A stretch of 39,026 nt of DNA. Source: a virus. The DNA is taken from positions 1 to 39,026 of IMG/VR virus record IMGVR_UViG_3300036770_004766, one strand, 5' to 3'. The notes beneath the pieces are model-generated. The model saw only the letters and a program-made list of their open reading frames with translations, ran no database searches and had not been told where the DNA came from. Made by a program: the position numbers and the translations under genes. This document shows positions 1 to 6,718 of the stretch, one piece after another; within the stretch, counting starts at the first letter, position 1, and every line of letters starts with the position of its first letter.

Positions 1-26
1 CATCTCCTTGACTCAACGGGAATGGG

Positions 27-63
27 TCGATTAACTTCGATTCGAAAATCCAGAAGTCGAATC
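27..63. promoter_or_regulatory. repeat-rich leader upstream of the first operon
   Basis: The 110 bases before the first gene hold a TCGATT direct repeat (27-32 and 37-42). They also hold an inverted repeat GATTCGA (39-45) / TCGAATC (57-63) with an 11-base loop. A weak -10-like TAGATT lies at 81-86. Bases 2-34 could be the last ten codons of an upstream gene in another frame, which is too short to judge. The repeats could be an operator for the downstream early-type operon; this is inference from position only. Confidence 0.25.
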
Positions 64-110
64 ACGCACACGCGCGAGACTAGATTCATGTATTCACGAA
101 AGGGGATGAG

Positions 111-527
111 GTGGTCATTAGACTGACTCTAGATATGCAGGAAATTCCACACGAGCCGAATAAGAAGAGAAAGCAGCGGAGGGCATCTCCATACCTTCGC
201 CCTGAGCAGAACAAAAAGGGTGCAGGGGTATCTGAAGAAGAGGTGGATGAGGTCTACCAGCATTGGGTGGCGGTCATGCGACCCGGTAAGGCCAGGGTTC
301 CGAAGTTGGACATAGAGCGCGTTCGCAAAATGAAATGGGCGATTGCCGACTATGGCGTAGACCTCTGCAAGCAGGCGATAGATGGCTGCGCGGCATCAGA
401 CTTTCATATGGGTCGCAACAAGGCAAACAAGCGGTACGACGACATTACACTCATCTTTCGAGATGTGGAACATGTGGAGATGTTTCTAGAGCGTGGTGAA
501 GGCAAGAAAGCAAAAGGCGACTTCTAG
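111..527 (+). CDS. replication-initiator-like protein (C-terminal domain type)
   Basis: This is a 138-residue protein with a very basic N-terminus (residues 17-37). It is followed by a helical domain (about 45-128) of the kind found at the C-terminus of many phage replication or replisome-organiser proteins. The pattern seen is Trp-rich helix, long amphipathic helix, then MGxNxxxxRYDDITLIFRD and VExFLE near the end. Such domains are thought to recruit the helicase or its loader; that is family knowledge and was not tested here. The start is GTG at 111, preceded by a good AAGGGG site about 6-9 bases upstream. The usual N-terminal HTH seems absent, so this may be a short version. The next gene, 2 bases downstream, looks like a helicase loader, which supports a replication role. 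Confidence 0.5.
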   Translation: MVIRLTLDMQEIPHEPNKKRKQRRASPYLRPEQNKKGAGVSEEEVDEVYQHWVAVMRPGKARVPKLDIERVRKMKWAIADYGVDLCKQAIDGCAASDFHMGRNKANKRYDDITLIFRDVEHVEMFLERGEGKKAKGDF

Positions 528-529
528 AT

Positions 530-991
530 ATGACAAAGGTAGAACTAGAAGACTTCGTCAGGGAGGTTTATGCCTCTTTCAATCAGACATTCTATGAGGC
601 CGACAGAGACTATATTCTTCGTGCCTGGTGGAACCTATTGCGCGACCTTGATGTCAAGCAGGTTCGTCAGAGATTTACAAGAATGGCTGTAGTCGCCAAA
701 TTCATGCCAACACCAGGAATGATTCGTAGGGCAGTTGTGGAGGGAAACCTGGACATTATGCCTCCGTCTCCGCAGGAGGCATGGGCGCAACTCCAGCGCT
801 TGATTCAGGGTATGAACTCAGGGACGCACTCTTCTTCAGGGGAAATGCACCCAGTTCTTGGGTCCACCTTGCAGGCACTGGGTTCAATGGCATTTGGACT
901 CTCAACAAACGGTGACAGAGAGTTTTTCATGGGCATCTACTCGGAACGACTCGCTAACTTTTTGGCTGATGTATACAAGGTGGAAGAATGA
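530..991 (+). CDS. helicase-loader-like protein (G39P type)
   Basis: A 153-residue, mostly helical protein. Its N-terminal 80 residues carry an AWWNLLRDL helix followed by KFMPTPGMIRRAVVE. This resembles the phage family of replicative-helicase loaders/inhibitors (G39P-like), which deliver DnaB-type helicase to the origin. The C-terminal half has a Ser/Gly-rich linker (about 96-104) and a final helix. It starts 2 bases after the previous gene, and its stop overlaps the start of the next gene as ATGA, so translation is probably coupled. The assignment rests on the helical pattern, the PTPGxIRR motif and its partner gene. A profile search would be needed to confirm it. Confidence 0.45.
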   Translation: MTKVELEDFVREVYASFNQTFYEADRDYILRAWWNLLRDLDVKQVRQRFTRMAVVAKFMPTPGMIRRAVVEGNLDIMPPSPQEAWAQLQRLIQGMNSGTHSSSGEMHPVLGSTLQALGSMAFGLSTNGDREFFMGIYSERLANFLADVYKVEE

Positions 992-1158
992 AGCGAAATA
1001 CTGGACGCCCAGCGAAGTTGCCGACAACAGAGCGAGCGACTATCACGATGAAGATAAATGCAGACCTGAAGCGACTTATTATTCTGCAGGCTCAGGCTTA
1101 CGGAATGACCATCACCGAATACATCACAATGCTCGTACAGAGGGATACGGAAGGTTGA
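988..1158 (+). CDS. small ribbon-helix-helix-like DNA-binding protein
   Basis: A 56-residue protein. Its start overlaps the previous stop as ATGA at 988-991. The pattern fits an Arc/MetJ-type RHH: a basic N-terminal arm (MKRNTGRPAK), a short beta strand (ATITMKINADL), helix A (LKRLIILQAQAYG), a turn (MTITEY) and helix B (ITMLVQRD). RHH proteins bind operators as dimers through the strand. The same strand-helix-MTxxEYI pattern recurs in the gene at 1965-2309, so the dioxygenase gene between them is bracketed by two related small regulators. The function is inferred from the fold pattern only. Confidence 0.6.
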   Translation: MKRNTGRPAKLPTTERATITMKINADLKRLIILQAQAYGMTITEYITMLVQRDTEG

Positions 1159-1162
1159 TGAG

Positions 1163-1972
1163 ATGGCCATTTTGGTTGCAAGAGATAAGCACGTAATGAA
1201 CCTCAATGTAGAGGAAATTCTCCGAGGTATCCCAACTCCATCATCGTTGCCAGTGCCGAATTCGGAAGTCAATGACTTACTGAATAGGGAGATTCTTAAT
1301 TACGCAAGTTATTTCGGGAAGCCTTACGGATTTGATAAAGAACAGGGTGGGGCATTGGTGCAGGACTTGTTCCCAATTAGAAAAAATGAGACTGAACAGA
1401 TTTCCTCATCATCAAAAGTTGAACTAGAAATGCACACAGAGACGGCTTTCCATCCTAAGGCCCCTCGGTTTGTGGTGCTTTTTTGCCTCAGAGGAGACCC
1501 TGCGGCAGGAACAACAATTTGCGACCTATCTCAAGTTATTGGCGAACTCAACCAAGACGAGATTCAGATACTTAGCAAAAGGTCATTCATGACCAGCGTG
1601 GATAAGAGTTTTCTTGACGAAGGCGAAGAGGATAAGGAGGTGAGGAGGCAAGTCATCAATAAGCGTGGCACCAAGATGAAGTATGACAGGACAGCAATGC
1701 GAGGAACGACACCCGAAGCACAAAAAGCGCTAGACAAATTCACCACACTTATTCAGAAGAATAAAAGCACAATTTACCTAGAAACTGGCGAGATTTTAAT
1801 TATCGACAACTGGACCACGGCACACGGTCGTACCCAATTCACTTCGCGCTATGACGGAACTGACCGCTGGATAAAAAGAGTCATGGTAAGCAATGAGAAA
1901 CCTTTTGGACGAATCATTTGGTATCCGAACGAGTGGTACTACCTATTCCCTTGGTTGTCGAGCGATGGGTAA
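1163..1972 (+). CDS. Fe(II)/2-oxoglutarate dioxygenase, clavaminate synthase/asparagine oxygenase-like
   Basis: A 269-residue protein of the TauD/clavaminate-synthase-like superfamily. The iron site is visible: H91-T-E93 followed by AFHP and then FCLRGDP, with the distal His in TAHGRTQF (H221). The 2-oxoglutarate-binding Arg is in RYDGTDRWIKR (R235), 14 residues after the distal His. The HxE rather than HxD facial triad and the AFHP...CLR...AHGR...RYDGTDRW signature are those of AsnO, VioC and clavaminate synthase. Those enzymes hydroxylate the beta carbon of free or carrier-bound amino acids such as Asn and Arg. It is shorter at the N-terminus than the typical 330-350 residues. The ATG at 1163 has a GGAAGG site about 8 bases upstream; M12 (1196) is an alternative start. 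The substrate is unknown. No carrier-protein or peptide-synthetase gene lies nearby, so free-amino-acid chemistry is more likely. Confidence 0.85.
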   Translation: MAILVARDKHVMNLNVEEILRGIPTPSSLPVPNSEVNDLLNREILNYASYFGKPYGFDKEQGGALVQDLFPIRKNETEQISSSSKVELEMHTETAFHPKAPRFVVLFCLRGDPAAGTTICDLSQVIGELNQDEIQILSKRSFMTSVDKSFLDEGEEDKEVRRQVINKRGTKMKYDRTAMRGTTPEAQKALDKFTTLIQKNKSTIYLETGEILIIDNWTTAHGRTQFTSRYDGTDRWIKRVMVSNEKPFGRIIWYPNEWYYLFPWLSSDG

Positions 1973-2309
1973 GAAGGCTCTTCGTGCCAAGCATCCTGAC
2001 CGCCTATATAACATCGCATTGCGCGTCAAGGGTTCGCTCAAGAATGAAATTCTTGCTGCAGCAAAACGCAATAATATGACGCTTGCGGAATACATCCTTT
2101 ATTGCACCTGGGAGCACATGCGCTCGGAGAGGGGAATCCCACCGCCGGGAAGTGCACAGTTCTCCCTTCCCGAGCCACTTGATGTCGTACGCTCGTACTT
2201 CACTGGCGAAACGGTCTTGCAGCCTTGCGGGAAGCAAAAATGCGATATACAGTTAGTAGAATTCCAGGGTATGACATTTTGTGACACATGTAATGTGAGG
2301 ATTGAATGA
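1965..2309 (+). CDS. RHH-like protein with C-terminal cysteine motif
   Basis: A 114-residue protein. The start chosen is ATG 1965, overlapping the dioxygenase stop by 8 bases, because the sequence before it in this frame (from 1893) lies within the dioxygenase gene and is poor. Residues 10-52 have the strand-helix-turn-helix pattern LYNIALRVKGSLKNEILAAA...MTLAEYILYC, similar to the small RHH protein at 988-1158. The last 30 residues carry paired cysteines (CGKQKC and CDTC about 14 residues later) that could bind zinc as a small ribbon. It probably binds DNA and may regulate this operon. Both the zinc and DNA-binding roles are inferred from pattern. Confidence 0.55.
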   Translation: MGKKALRAKHPDRLYNIALRVKGSLKNEILAAAKRNNMTLAEYILYCTWEHMRSERGIPPPGSAQFSLPEPLDVVRSYFTGETVLQPCGKQKCDIQLVEFQGMTFCDTCNVRIE

Positions 2310-2707
2310 GCACTGTAGAGATACAAGAAGAAGTTGCAATCACCAGCGTTGATGCTGACGCCGTGTTGGCGTTACTTGACCATGAAACGGGAGAGGAAAA
2401 ATCCGGCGTGATTAAACTTTTCCCAGATATCGGTCAACTCATTGACATGATGAGGATGAAAAAGGAACTGATTCCAGGACGTGTGTTTTGGATTGCCCTT
2501 GACTCCAAGTACATGGTGTGTATCGTGCGTGGAACCCGAGAGCGCGGAGAGCCCGATGTCGCCGAATTGTTGCGAGTGCTGGATAGCCTGGAAATTAAAT
2601 CAATCAACATCCCTAACGATGCTGCATTTATCGGCCTACTTATACAGAACAAGGAATTGACTGATGAGTCGTCAATCTTGTTCCGTGCCTGTGGTCAGAA
2701 AATTTAA
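2306..2707 (+). CDS. hypothetical protein, last gene of the early plus-strand operon
   Basis: A 133-residue acidic protein with no family that I recognise. It overlaps the previous stop as ATGA, so it is a genuine member of the operon. The middle (about residues 55-90) alternates strands and charged turns: PGRVFWIALDSKYMVCIVRGT. The C-terminal half has helix LLRVLDSLEI followed by strand SINIPND. The mix suggests a small alpha/beta fold. Its last four bases overlap the end of the convergent WhiB gene. Confidence 0.6.
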   Translation: MSTVEIQEEVAITSVDADAVLALLDHETGEEKSGVIKLFPDIGQLIDMMRMKKELIPGRVFWIALDSKYMVCIVRGTRERGEPDVAELLRVLDSLEIKSINIPNDAAFIGLLIQNKELTDESSILFRACGQKI

Positions 2708-3003
2708 TCGCCCCACATTTGAGCAAGCGTGGGACGTTTGGGGCCCGCACCTCTTCGACGTTGCTCTGCTGCAAGTTGCCTGCTAGTTAGGCCAGCCCAT
2801 ACCCCATGCATGTCGGCGGGCGGGAACTCAAGTGCATACTCTAGGCATTGAGACTTTACTGGACAATCGGCACACAAGGCGCGAGCCTCAACGATATAGG
2901 TGATATCCTTGTGTTCACGAGGAAACATCTTTTCTGTTTTCCCTCGGCAGTTGGCATCATCCATCCATGCAAAAGTCTGGAATAGTGGTGGTTCAATGCT
3001 CAC
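2704..3003 (-). CDS. whiB-like: WhiB-family iron-sulfur transcription factor
   Basis: A 99-residue protein with the WhiB signature: C19 in DDANCRG, then C44-x2-C47-x5-C53 (CADCPVKSQC), then GVWAG and a basic C-terminal tail (RQLAAEQRRRG). The four cysteines bind a [4Fe-4S] cluster, and the tail is thought to contact DNA. In actinobacteria Wbl proteins bind the sigma factor's region 4, and actinophages carry homologues that alter host transcription. The start is GTG 3003 with a GAAGG site about 7 bases upstream. It lies 1 base after the Ntn-hydrolase gene. Its 3' end overlaps the convergent gene at 2704-2707. It is one of two WhiB genes in the window, and its presence strongly suggests an actinobacterial host. 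Confidence 0.92.
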   Translation of the reverse strand: MSIEPPLFQTFAWMDDANCRGKTEKMFPREHKDITYIVEARALCADCPVKSQCLEYALEFPPADMHGVWAGLTSRQLAAEQRRRGAGPKRPTLAQMWGD

Positions 3004-3004
3004 T

Positions 3005-3658
3005 TCATGCCTTCACTTCGGTTTTTGCTTTAGAATTTCTGCGCACAGTACCAGCGCCTTCCTGTTGGAAGGTCTGGTAGGGGTAACCGGTGTGCGGGTC
3101 AAACTTCGCAGCGATTGCAAGGGCATTCAGACAATGCTTTTTTGCCATTGCAACTGCCGTAACTTTTGTCTTTAGGAGCGCAGCAAGGGCACCTATTGCG
3201 TATTGCTCGCCCGTGCCGATTGCGTATAGGCCCGAAGCATCATTGCTCCACGCGTAATCATTATCAATCTGGTAAATGACCGAGTTGACGGCAAGCAATA
3301 TTTCAGAGCCTTGCTCGGCGACGTGTTCTGACGACTCTTTCTGTGGCGCCGAATATCCATTAGCATCAAAACAGGAGCGAAGGGCAGGAATAAACTTATT
3401 GGTGACGTAGTCGTCAAGTTTCTTCCCTCGCAGTGAGGCTGACGCCTGAGGCACTTGCAGCGAATGTGAAACAAGATTGATTGCCCTGACGTCGCCAGCA
3501 ATGCCTATCAGCATCCCATTGATTTGATTAATCTTGGAAACATTGCTGTTCATGGTGTGGATTCTCGTCACGAATCCACTTGTGTCTACCGCAGATAGCC
3601 TGCTGTCTGTTCCCATGACAACAAATCCATCACCCTGAATGGCAACAACGGTTGTCAT
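3005..3658 (-). CDS. proteasome/HslV-like Ntn hydrolase
   Basis: A 217-residue protein that begins MTTVVAIQGDGFVVMGTDSR, the classic start of proteasome beta and HslV subunits. Removal of Met would expose the nucleophile Thr (T2). The conserved Asp is D18 in GTDSR, and the general-base Lys is probably K42 in SKINQINGMLIGIAG, with GIAGD following. Near residue 145, GLYAIGTGEQYAIGALAAL matches the GxG-helix segment of this fold. The family hydrolyses peptides, or acts as an amidase, from an N-terminal Thr; multimerisation is usual. ATG 3658 has a GGAGGG site 5 bases upstream. There is no propeptide and no ATPase partner in the window. It sits in a minus-strand operon with metallophosphoesterase and WhiB genes. 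The spacing between Asp and Lys is about 8 residues longer than in canonical beta subunits. Confidence 0.75.
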   Translation of the reverse strand: MTTVVAIQGDGFVVMGTDSRLSAVDTSGFVTRIHTMNSNVSKINQINGMLIGIAGDVRAINLVSHSLQVPQASASLRGKKLDDYVTNKFIPALRSCFDANGYSAPQKESSEHVAEQGSEILLAVNSVIYQIDNDYAWSNDASGLYAIGTGEQYAIGALAALLKTKVTAVAMAKKHCLNALAIAAKFDPHTGYPYQTFQQEGAGTVRRNSKAKTEVKA

Positions 3659-3666
3659 TGGCCCTC

Positions 3667-4860
3667 CTACTTTTTCTTTGTAGCAGGCTTGGTTGTTGTC
3701 TCTGGTAATGCGGCAAACTCTTTGCCTCTAAACATTGCCCATCCGGAGTAAATCGGAACACACTCATAGGCAAACTTGTGGTCCCCACCATCTTCGTAGG
3801 TGACTATGCCGAGGCCCTGCTGCCAGTTCTCGTGGCGAGTCAAGGGTCGTCCGTCCAAATCTACGCCACCCTTAGTGCTGGGAATGGCACCATCAATCCG
3901 GGCAAGACATCCAGGTGATGCTGCCATGATTGTTCGTGGCCCATCCCAGTCTTCGCGTGTTTTGAAAGCACACTCAATGCGGTGGATGTGTCCGTAAATC
4001 ACGCTACTCTTTTCGGCATTCAAATATACGTGAGCCGTGGAGCCACCGCTCTTTACTCGGTCGCCGTGAATGATGCGCAACTTCTTATTTACCCAGATAT
4101 CTGATGCTGGATAACCAGGACGATACTCGACGCCGAATTCATCCATTCTGCAAAGGAATGGAACAGACAGAACGGGCCATGATTCTGGTGTATTCCCACG
4201 ACGAAGTCCATAAGCGGCCGTCGCATTCTGAACTATGTACTTGGGCATGCGCTCTTCGTGGTTACCAGCAAGCCAAACAATCTTGGCGTGTGGCGCAGCG
4301 GCTCTCATTTCTGCGCAGAAAGTAGTTGCCCTATCAATTGTTGCTTGGGTGGTTAGGGCGTAACTCGGGTACGTCACATACTTGCCCATTTCGGGTAAGT
4401 CCAAGTTGTCTCCAACGCACACAATTAGGTCTGGTTTTACATGAGCGATGATGTTGAGCGCAACCGTAATTGCCGCCTCATCGTGAGTTGGCTCCAGGAT
4501 TCCATCGCGATTCCTGAAAAATCCAAATTGAATATCCGGAACAACGACACATGTCTTGTACTCTGCCAACTTCGCCGGGCTGCCGCTTGCCTTTGGAATT
4601 CTGATTTCAGGTCCACGCTGAACAACCTGCCACTCTGGGCCGGTTTCCCACTTGGGGCTGATTTGGATTGCGGTGAGGTCATGGACTTCCGCTTCCCCTG
4701 CCTCATTCTTGGTTAATGACTGATAAATGGAAATCTTTTTGATTTCGCCAACTTCCTCAATATCAATCTTGTTTCTATTGAGAAGTTCCGCAATAGCACC
4801 AAGGGTCTTATTGCTTGCGTCCTTCTGGATGGCGGCATCCAGTTTGTCTGAGAGATTCAT
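3667..4860 (-). CDS. calcineurin-like metallophosphoesterase
   Basis: A 397-residue protein with the five metallophosphoesterase motifs in order: PDIQFG (D109, with Gln in place of the usual His), GDNLD (150-154), GNHEE (199-203), HGD (265-267) and GHIH (290-293). These bind two metals and hydrolyse phosphodiesters or phosphomonoesters. The first 100 residues form a separate, mostly helical region of unknown role, and the C-terminus is Lys/Thr-rich. ATG 4860 is preferred because it overlaps the upstream stop as ATGA; an in-frame start 36 bases further upstream lies inside the preceding gene. The D-x-Q variant motif recurs in phage enzymes. The target could be nucleic acid or a nucleotide; the sequence does not decide. 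Confidence 0.85.
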   Translation of the reverse strand: MNLSDKLDAAIQKDASNKTLGAIAELLNRNKIDIEEVGEIKKISIYQSLTKNEAGEAEVHDLTAIQISPKWETGPEWQVVQRGPEIRIPKASGSPAKLAEYKTCVVVPDIQFGFFRNRDGILEPTHDEAAITVALNIIAHVKPDLIVCVGDNLDLPEMGKYVTYPSYALTTQATIDRATTFCAEMRAAAPHAKIVWLAGNHEERMPKYIVQNATAAYGLRRGNTPESWPVLSVPFLCRMDEFGVEYRPGYPASDIWVNKKLRIIHGDRVKSGGSTAHVYLNAEKSSVIYGHIHRIECAFKTREDWDGPRTIMAASPGCLARIDGAIPSTKGGVDLDGRPLTRHENWQQGLGIVTYEDGGDHKFAYECVPIYSGWAMFRGKEFAALPETTTKPATKKK

Positions 4861-5120
4861 TGCTTTCCTCCCTCGGAGAACGCCCCACACTTGCATGCAT
4901 TGGGGTTAGTCGCACAATCTCTGCCCTTGGCAATGGAATCGCGACTAACGATGATTCCCTCACTCCGAAGTGCTCCATAGATTCCCCGAATTGAGATTCC
5001 TGGATTACGAATGGCGGAATCAAGGGCTCGTGCATCATCCTTGTTTAGGGACGCCATGATTTCCTTCACGCGACACCCTCCGCCCTTTTCCTCAAGCGTA
5101 TTGAGTTTGCTAGCCAACAT
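4857..5120 (-). CDS. small helix-turn-helix-like protein with cysteine tail
   Basis: An 87-residue protein. Residues 22-66 look like an HTH: DDARALDSAIRN, then SIRGIYGALRSEGIIVSRDSIAKGR, in which a helix-turn-recognition helix is plausible. Cysteines at 16, 69, 75 and 77 (CxxxxxCxC near the end) suggest a metal site tying the ends of the domain. ATG 5120 has GGAGG 9 bases upstream. The gene is first in the minus-strand operon and translationally coupled to the metallophosphoesterase. It may act as a regulator or as a nucleic-acid-binding partner of that enzyme. Confidence 0.6.
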   Translation of the reverse strand: MLASKLNTLEEKGGGCRVKEIMASLNKDDARALDSAIRNPGISIRGIYGALRSEGIIVSRDSIAKGRDCATNPNACKCGAFSEGGKQ

Positions 5121-5187
5121 GTCCGAACCTCCACGGTTGTGGTATATGGTGTTGATGAAACAGTAATTACATCGATGGGATTCGGCA
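5121..5187. promoter_or_regulatory. divergent promoter region
   Basis: This 67-base gap separates the minus-strand operon (starting at 5120) from the plus-strand winged-helix genes (starting at 5188). It must hold promoters for both. It contains a TATA-rich stretch (TATATGG near 5143, TATACC read on the minus strand) and TAATTA near 5164. I could not fix convincing -35/-10 pairs. The adjacent regulators on both sides make autoregulation from here plausible. Confidence 0.4.
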
Positions 5188-5502
5188 ATGAATGTTTACG
5201 ATTTGTTAACAACGTGGGGTGAGTCAAAGGAATTACTCAGGAAGGGTGGCATTCTTTCCGTCAATGGCCGAGTTCTGATAACCATCATCGCAGACCCCGA
5301 AATTACTCAAGTCGCCCTGTCGGTAATACTCGGAGTCTCCCCGTCAGCGATAGAGAAGGCGGTTGCCTTCTGGCAGGATGCCGGTATCCTCACGACCGAG
5401 AAAAACGGGAGGAACAATAAGTATTCAGTAAATCTGGAGATGCTCTATCAGCACCCTGATTACAAAACGCTGGCACTTTTAATGACAAATGATAAAATAT
5501 AA
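5188..5502 (+). CDS. winged-helix-like transcriptional regulator
   Basis: A 104-residue protein. Residues 25-85 fit a winged HTH: a strand (RVLITII), helix pair ITQVALSVILGVSPSAIEKAVAFWQDAGILT with recognition helix SAIEKAVAFW, then a basic wing TTEKNGRNNKYSVN. This is the layout of MarR- or ArsR-type small regulators. The ATG at 5188 has only a weak GGGA upstream. It overlaps the next gene by 14 bases, so the two are likely co-made. It faces the divergent minus-strand operon and may control it. Confidence 0.65.
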   Translation: MNVYDLLTTWGESKELLRKGGILSVNGRVLITIIADPEITQVALSVILGVSPSAIEKAVAFWQDAGILTTEKNGRNNKYSVNLEMLYQHPDYKTLALLMTNDKI

Positions 5503-5767
5503 TTCCATCACCCATGACCTGCTTATGGTCGCGAAAGTTTTTACAACACCTTTTTCTGCGGAAGAAGCACTTCGTGTTGTTGTTACATTAGAAAAGCCGA
5601 GTAGGGTAGAGAGGTCCGCTCAGACCCTGGTCAAATATGGATTTTTGCGAGAATTTCCTAATAAAAGATACGCAATTACGGAATCTGGTCGTCAGGAATT
5701 ATTTAGGTTGGTCAAGGTCAAGGGCTTGAGCGATAGGCAGAAAATTCTCGACAACGACGACCTGTAG
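5489..5767 (+). CDS. second small winged-helix-like protein
   Basis: A 92-residue protein with a wHTH pattern: helices TTPFSAEEALRVVV and SRVERSAQTLVKYGFL, then the wing REFPNKRYAITESGRQELFRLV. The phrase YAITESGRQEL is typical of the wing and last helix of PadR/MarR-like proteins. It overlaps the preceding regulator gene by 14 bases. The two could act as a heterodimer or as successive regulators. The downstream promoter-like site at 5785-5790 lies just after its stop. Confidence 0.6.
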   Translation: MIKYNSITHDLLMVAKVFTTPFSAEEALRVVVTLEKPSRVERSAQTLVKYGFLREFPNKRYAITESGRQELFRLVKVKGLSDRQKILDNDDL

Positions 5768-5784
5768 ATTTATGGAAATTGTGG

Positions 5785-5790
5785 GATAAT
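5785..5790 (+). promoter_or_regulatory. -10 element for a probable leaderless transcript
   Basis: GATAAT at 5785-5790 ends exactly six bases before ATG 5797, so the usual start of transcription would be the A of the start codon. No Shine-Dalgarno sequence precedes this ATG, and no good -35 is seen. Leaderless mRNAs are common in actinobacteria. The call is inferred from spacing. Confidence 0.45.
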
Positions 5791-5796
5791 GGGCCC

Positions 5797-6636
5797 ATGG
5801 GAGAACCTTCGCCAATACTCAAACTTTTGTCGGGCGGCATGCGCCTTGTCATAGATACCCCCAAAGAGGGTGACAAAATCTTCGTTGACCAGCAGGAGAC
5901 CGCTGTTGCGGCTTCGTTGCTGGCAGTTGTTCGGAAGTATGGAAAGTTTGACCAGGACGGGGACGGAGTGTGGGCCGGGTATAAGCCAGCCTCGCAGAAC
6001 GACAAGCGACATATTGGCGTTAAGTGCTCCAACTGCATCATGTGGAAGGGTGGCACGGAATGCAAGTTGATTGCTCTGCCCGTTGAGCCAGAGGGCAAGT
6101 GTCGTTTTGCAGTAATTCCCAACGATGTGGTGAAAGTTCCCACCGGGCTAGGGTCGCCAAAATATGAAGACTTATCACCAGCAACAATAAAGGCACTGGA
6201 GTTCCTGGACGTAGTTGAATCCCAGGTTTCGGTAAAAAAGATGCAATATACTAAGCCGGAATTGCGTGAATCAATTAAGAAAAGGATTATGGCTGGCTCG
6301 CGTGGCGGGCGTGCTGGGCAGTGGTCCGCAAGAAAAGCGCAACTAGTGGCACAGGAATATCGCCGCGCGGGTGGTGGCTATAGGGGTAAGCCCGCAAAGA
6401 CCCAAAGGTCACTTAAGAAGTGGACACGTGAACGGTGGACAACTGCCGATGGAAAGCCAGCCCTCAGGAAAGGGCGGATGACGAGATATCTTCCTGCGGC
6501 TGCCTGGAAGCGCTTAACCCCCGCACAGAGGCGTGCAACAATCGCCAAGAAGTTATCGGGTGACAAAAAGGGCAGACAGTTCGTCTCCAATACGCAACGC
6601 GCTGCAGGGGCATCCAGAAACGCTCGCGGCAAGTAA
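5797..6636 (+). CDS. phage protein with Cys4 N-terminal domain and DUF5872-like C-terminus
   Basis: A 279-residue protein. The N-terminal domain has an acidic DQDGDG loop (52-57) and a Cys cluster C77-x2-C80-x8-C89-x12-C102 (VKCSNC...ECK...GKC), probably metal or Fe-S binding. The middle is a basic segment with GGRAGQWSARKAQLVAQEY (about 170-188). The C-terminal 70 residues carry WTRERWTTADGKPALRKG then TRYLPAAAWKRLTPAQR, matching the DUF5872 pattern seen in many environmental phages. The very basic C-terminus suggests nucleic-acid contact or packaging inside the virion. ATG 5797 is chosen for its fit to the upstream -10; a TTG at 5779 is also in frame. The role is unknown. It sits directly before the giant multidomain gene, and the two may be delivered or packaged together. 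Confidence 0.6.
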   Translation: MGEPSPILKLLSGGMRLVIDTPKEGDKIFVDQQETAVAASLLAVVRKYGKFDQDGDGVWAGYKPASQNDKRHIGVKCSNCIMWKGGTECKLIALPVEPEGKCRFAVIPNDVVKVPTGLGSPKYEDLSPATIKALEFLDVVESQVSVKKMQYTKPELRESIKKRIMAGSRGGRAGQWSARKAQLVAQEYRRAGGGYRGKPAKTQRSLKKWTRERWTTADGKPALRKGRMTRYLPAAAWKRLTPAQRRATIAKKLSGDKKGRQFVSNTQRAAGASRNARGK

Positions 6637-6718
6637 TTGATGCCTGTGGGCAGTTGAATTTCATACTATTATTGTTGTTGTACTGGGATGCAAATTGGCG
6701 CCCAATGCTGGAGGAACA

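Noticed and set aside
34-57. tRNA-like arm (ACTTC/GAAGT around TTCGAAA)
   Set aside because: The stem and loop spacing do not fit a T arm, and no other tRNA parts are nearby.
858-1196. Plus-strand frame of 112 codons overlapping the helicase-loader-like gene and the small RHH gene
   Set aside because: It is out of frame with both and has a poor composition; the coupled short RHH frame is more convincing.
2711-2738. Inverted repeat CCCAC/GTGGG at the end of the first WhiB gene as a bidirectional terminator
   Set aside because: The stem is short, the loop is long, and it lies inside coding sequence without a clear T-run.
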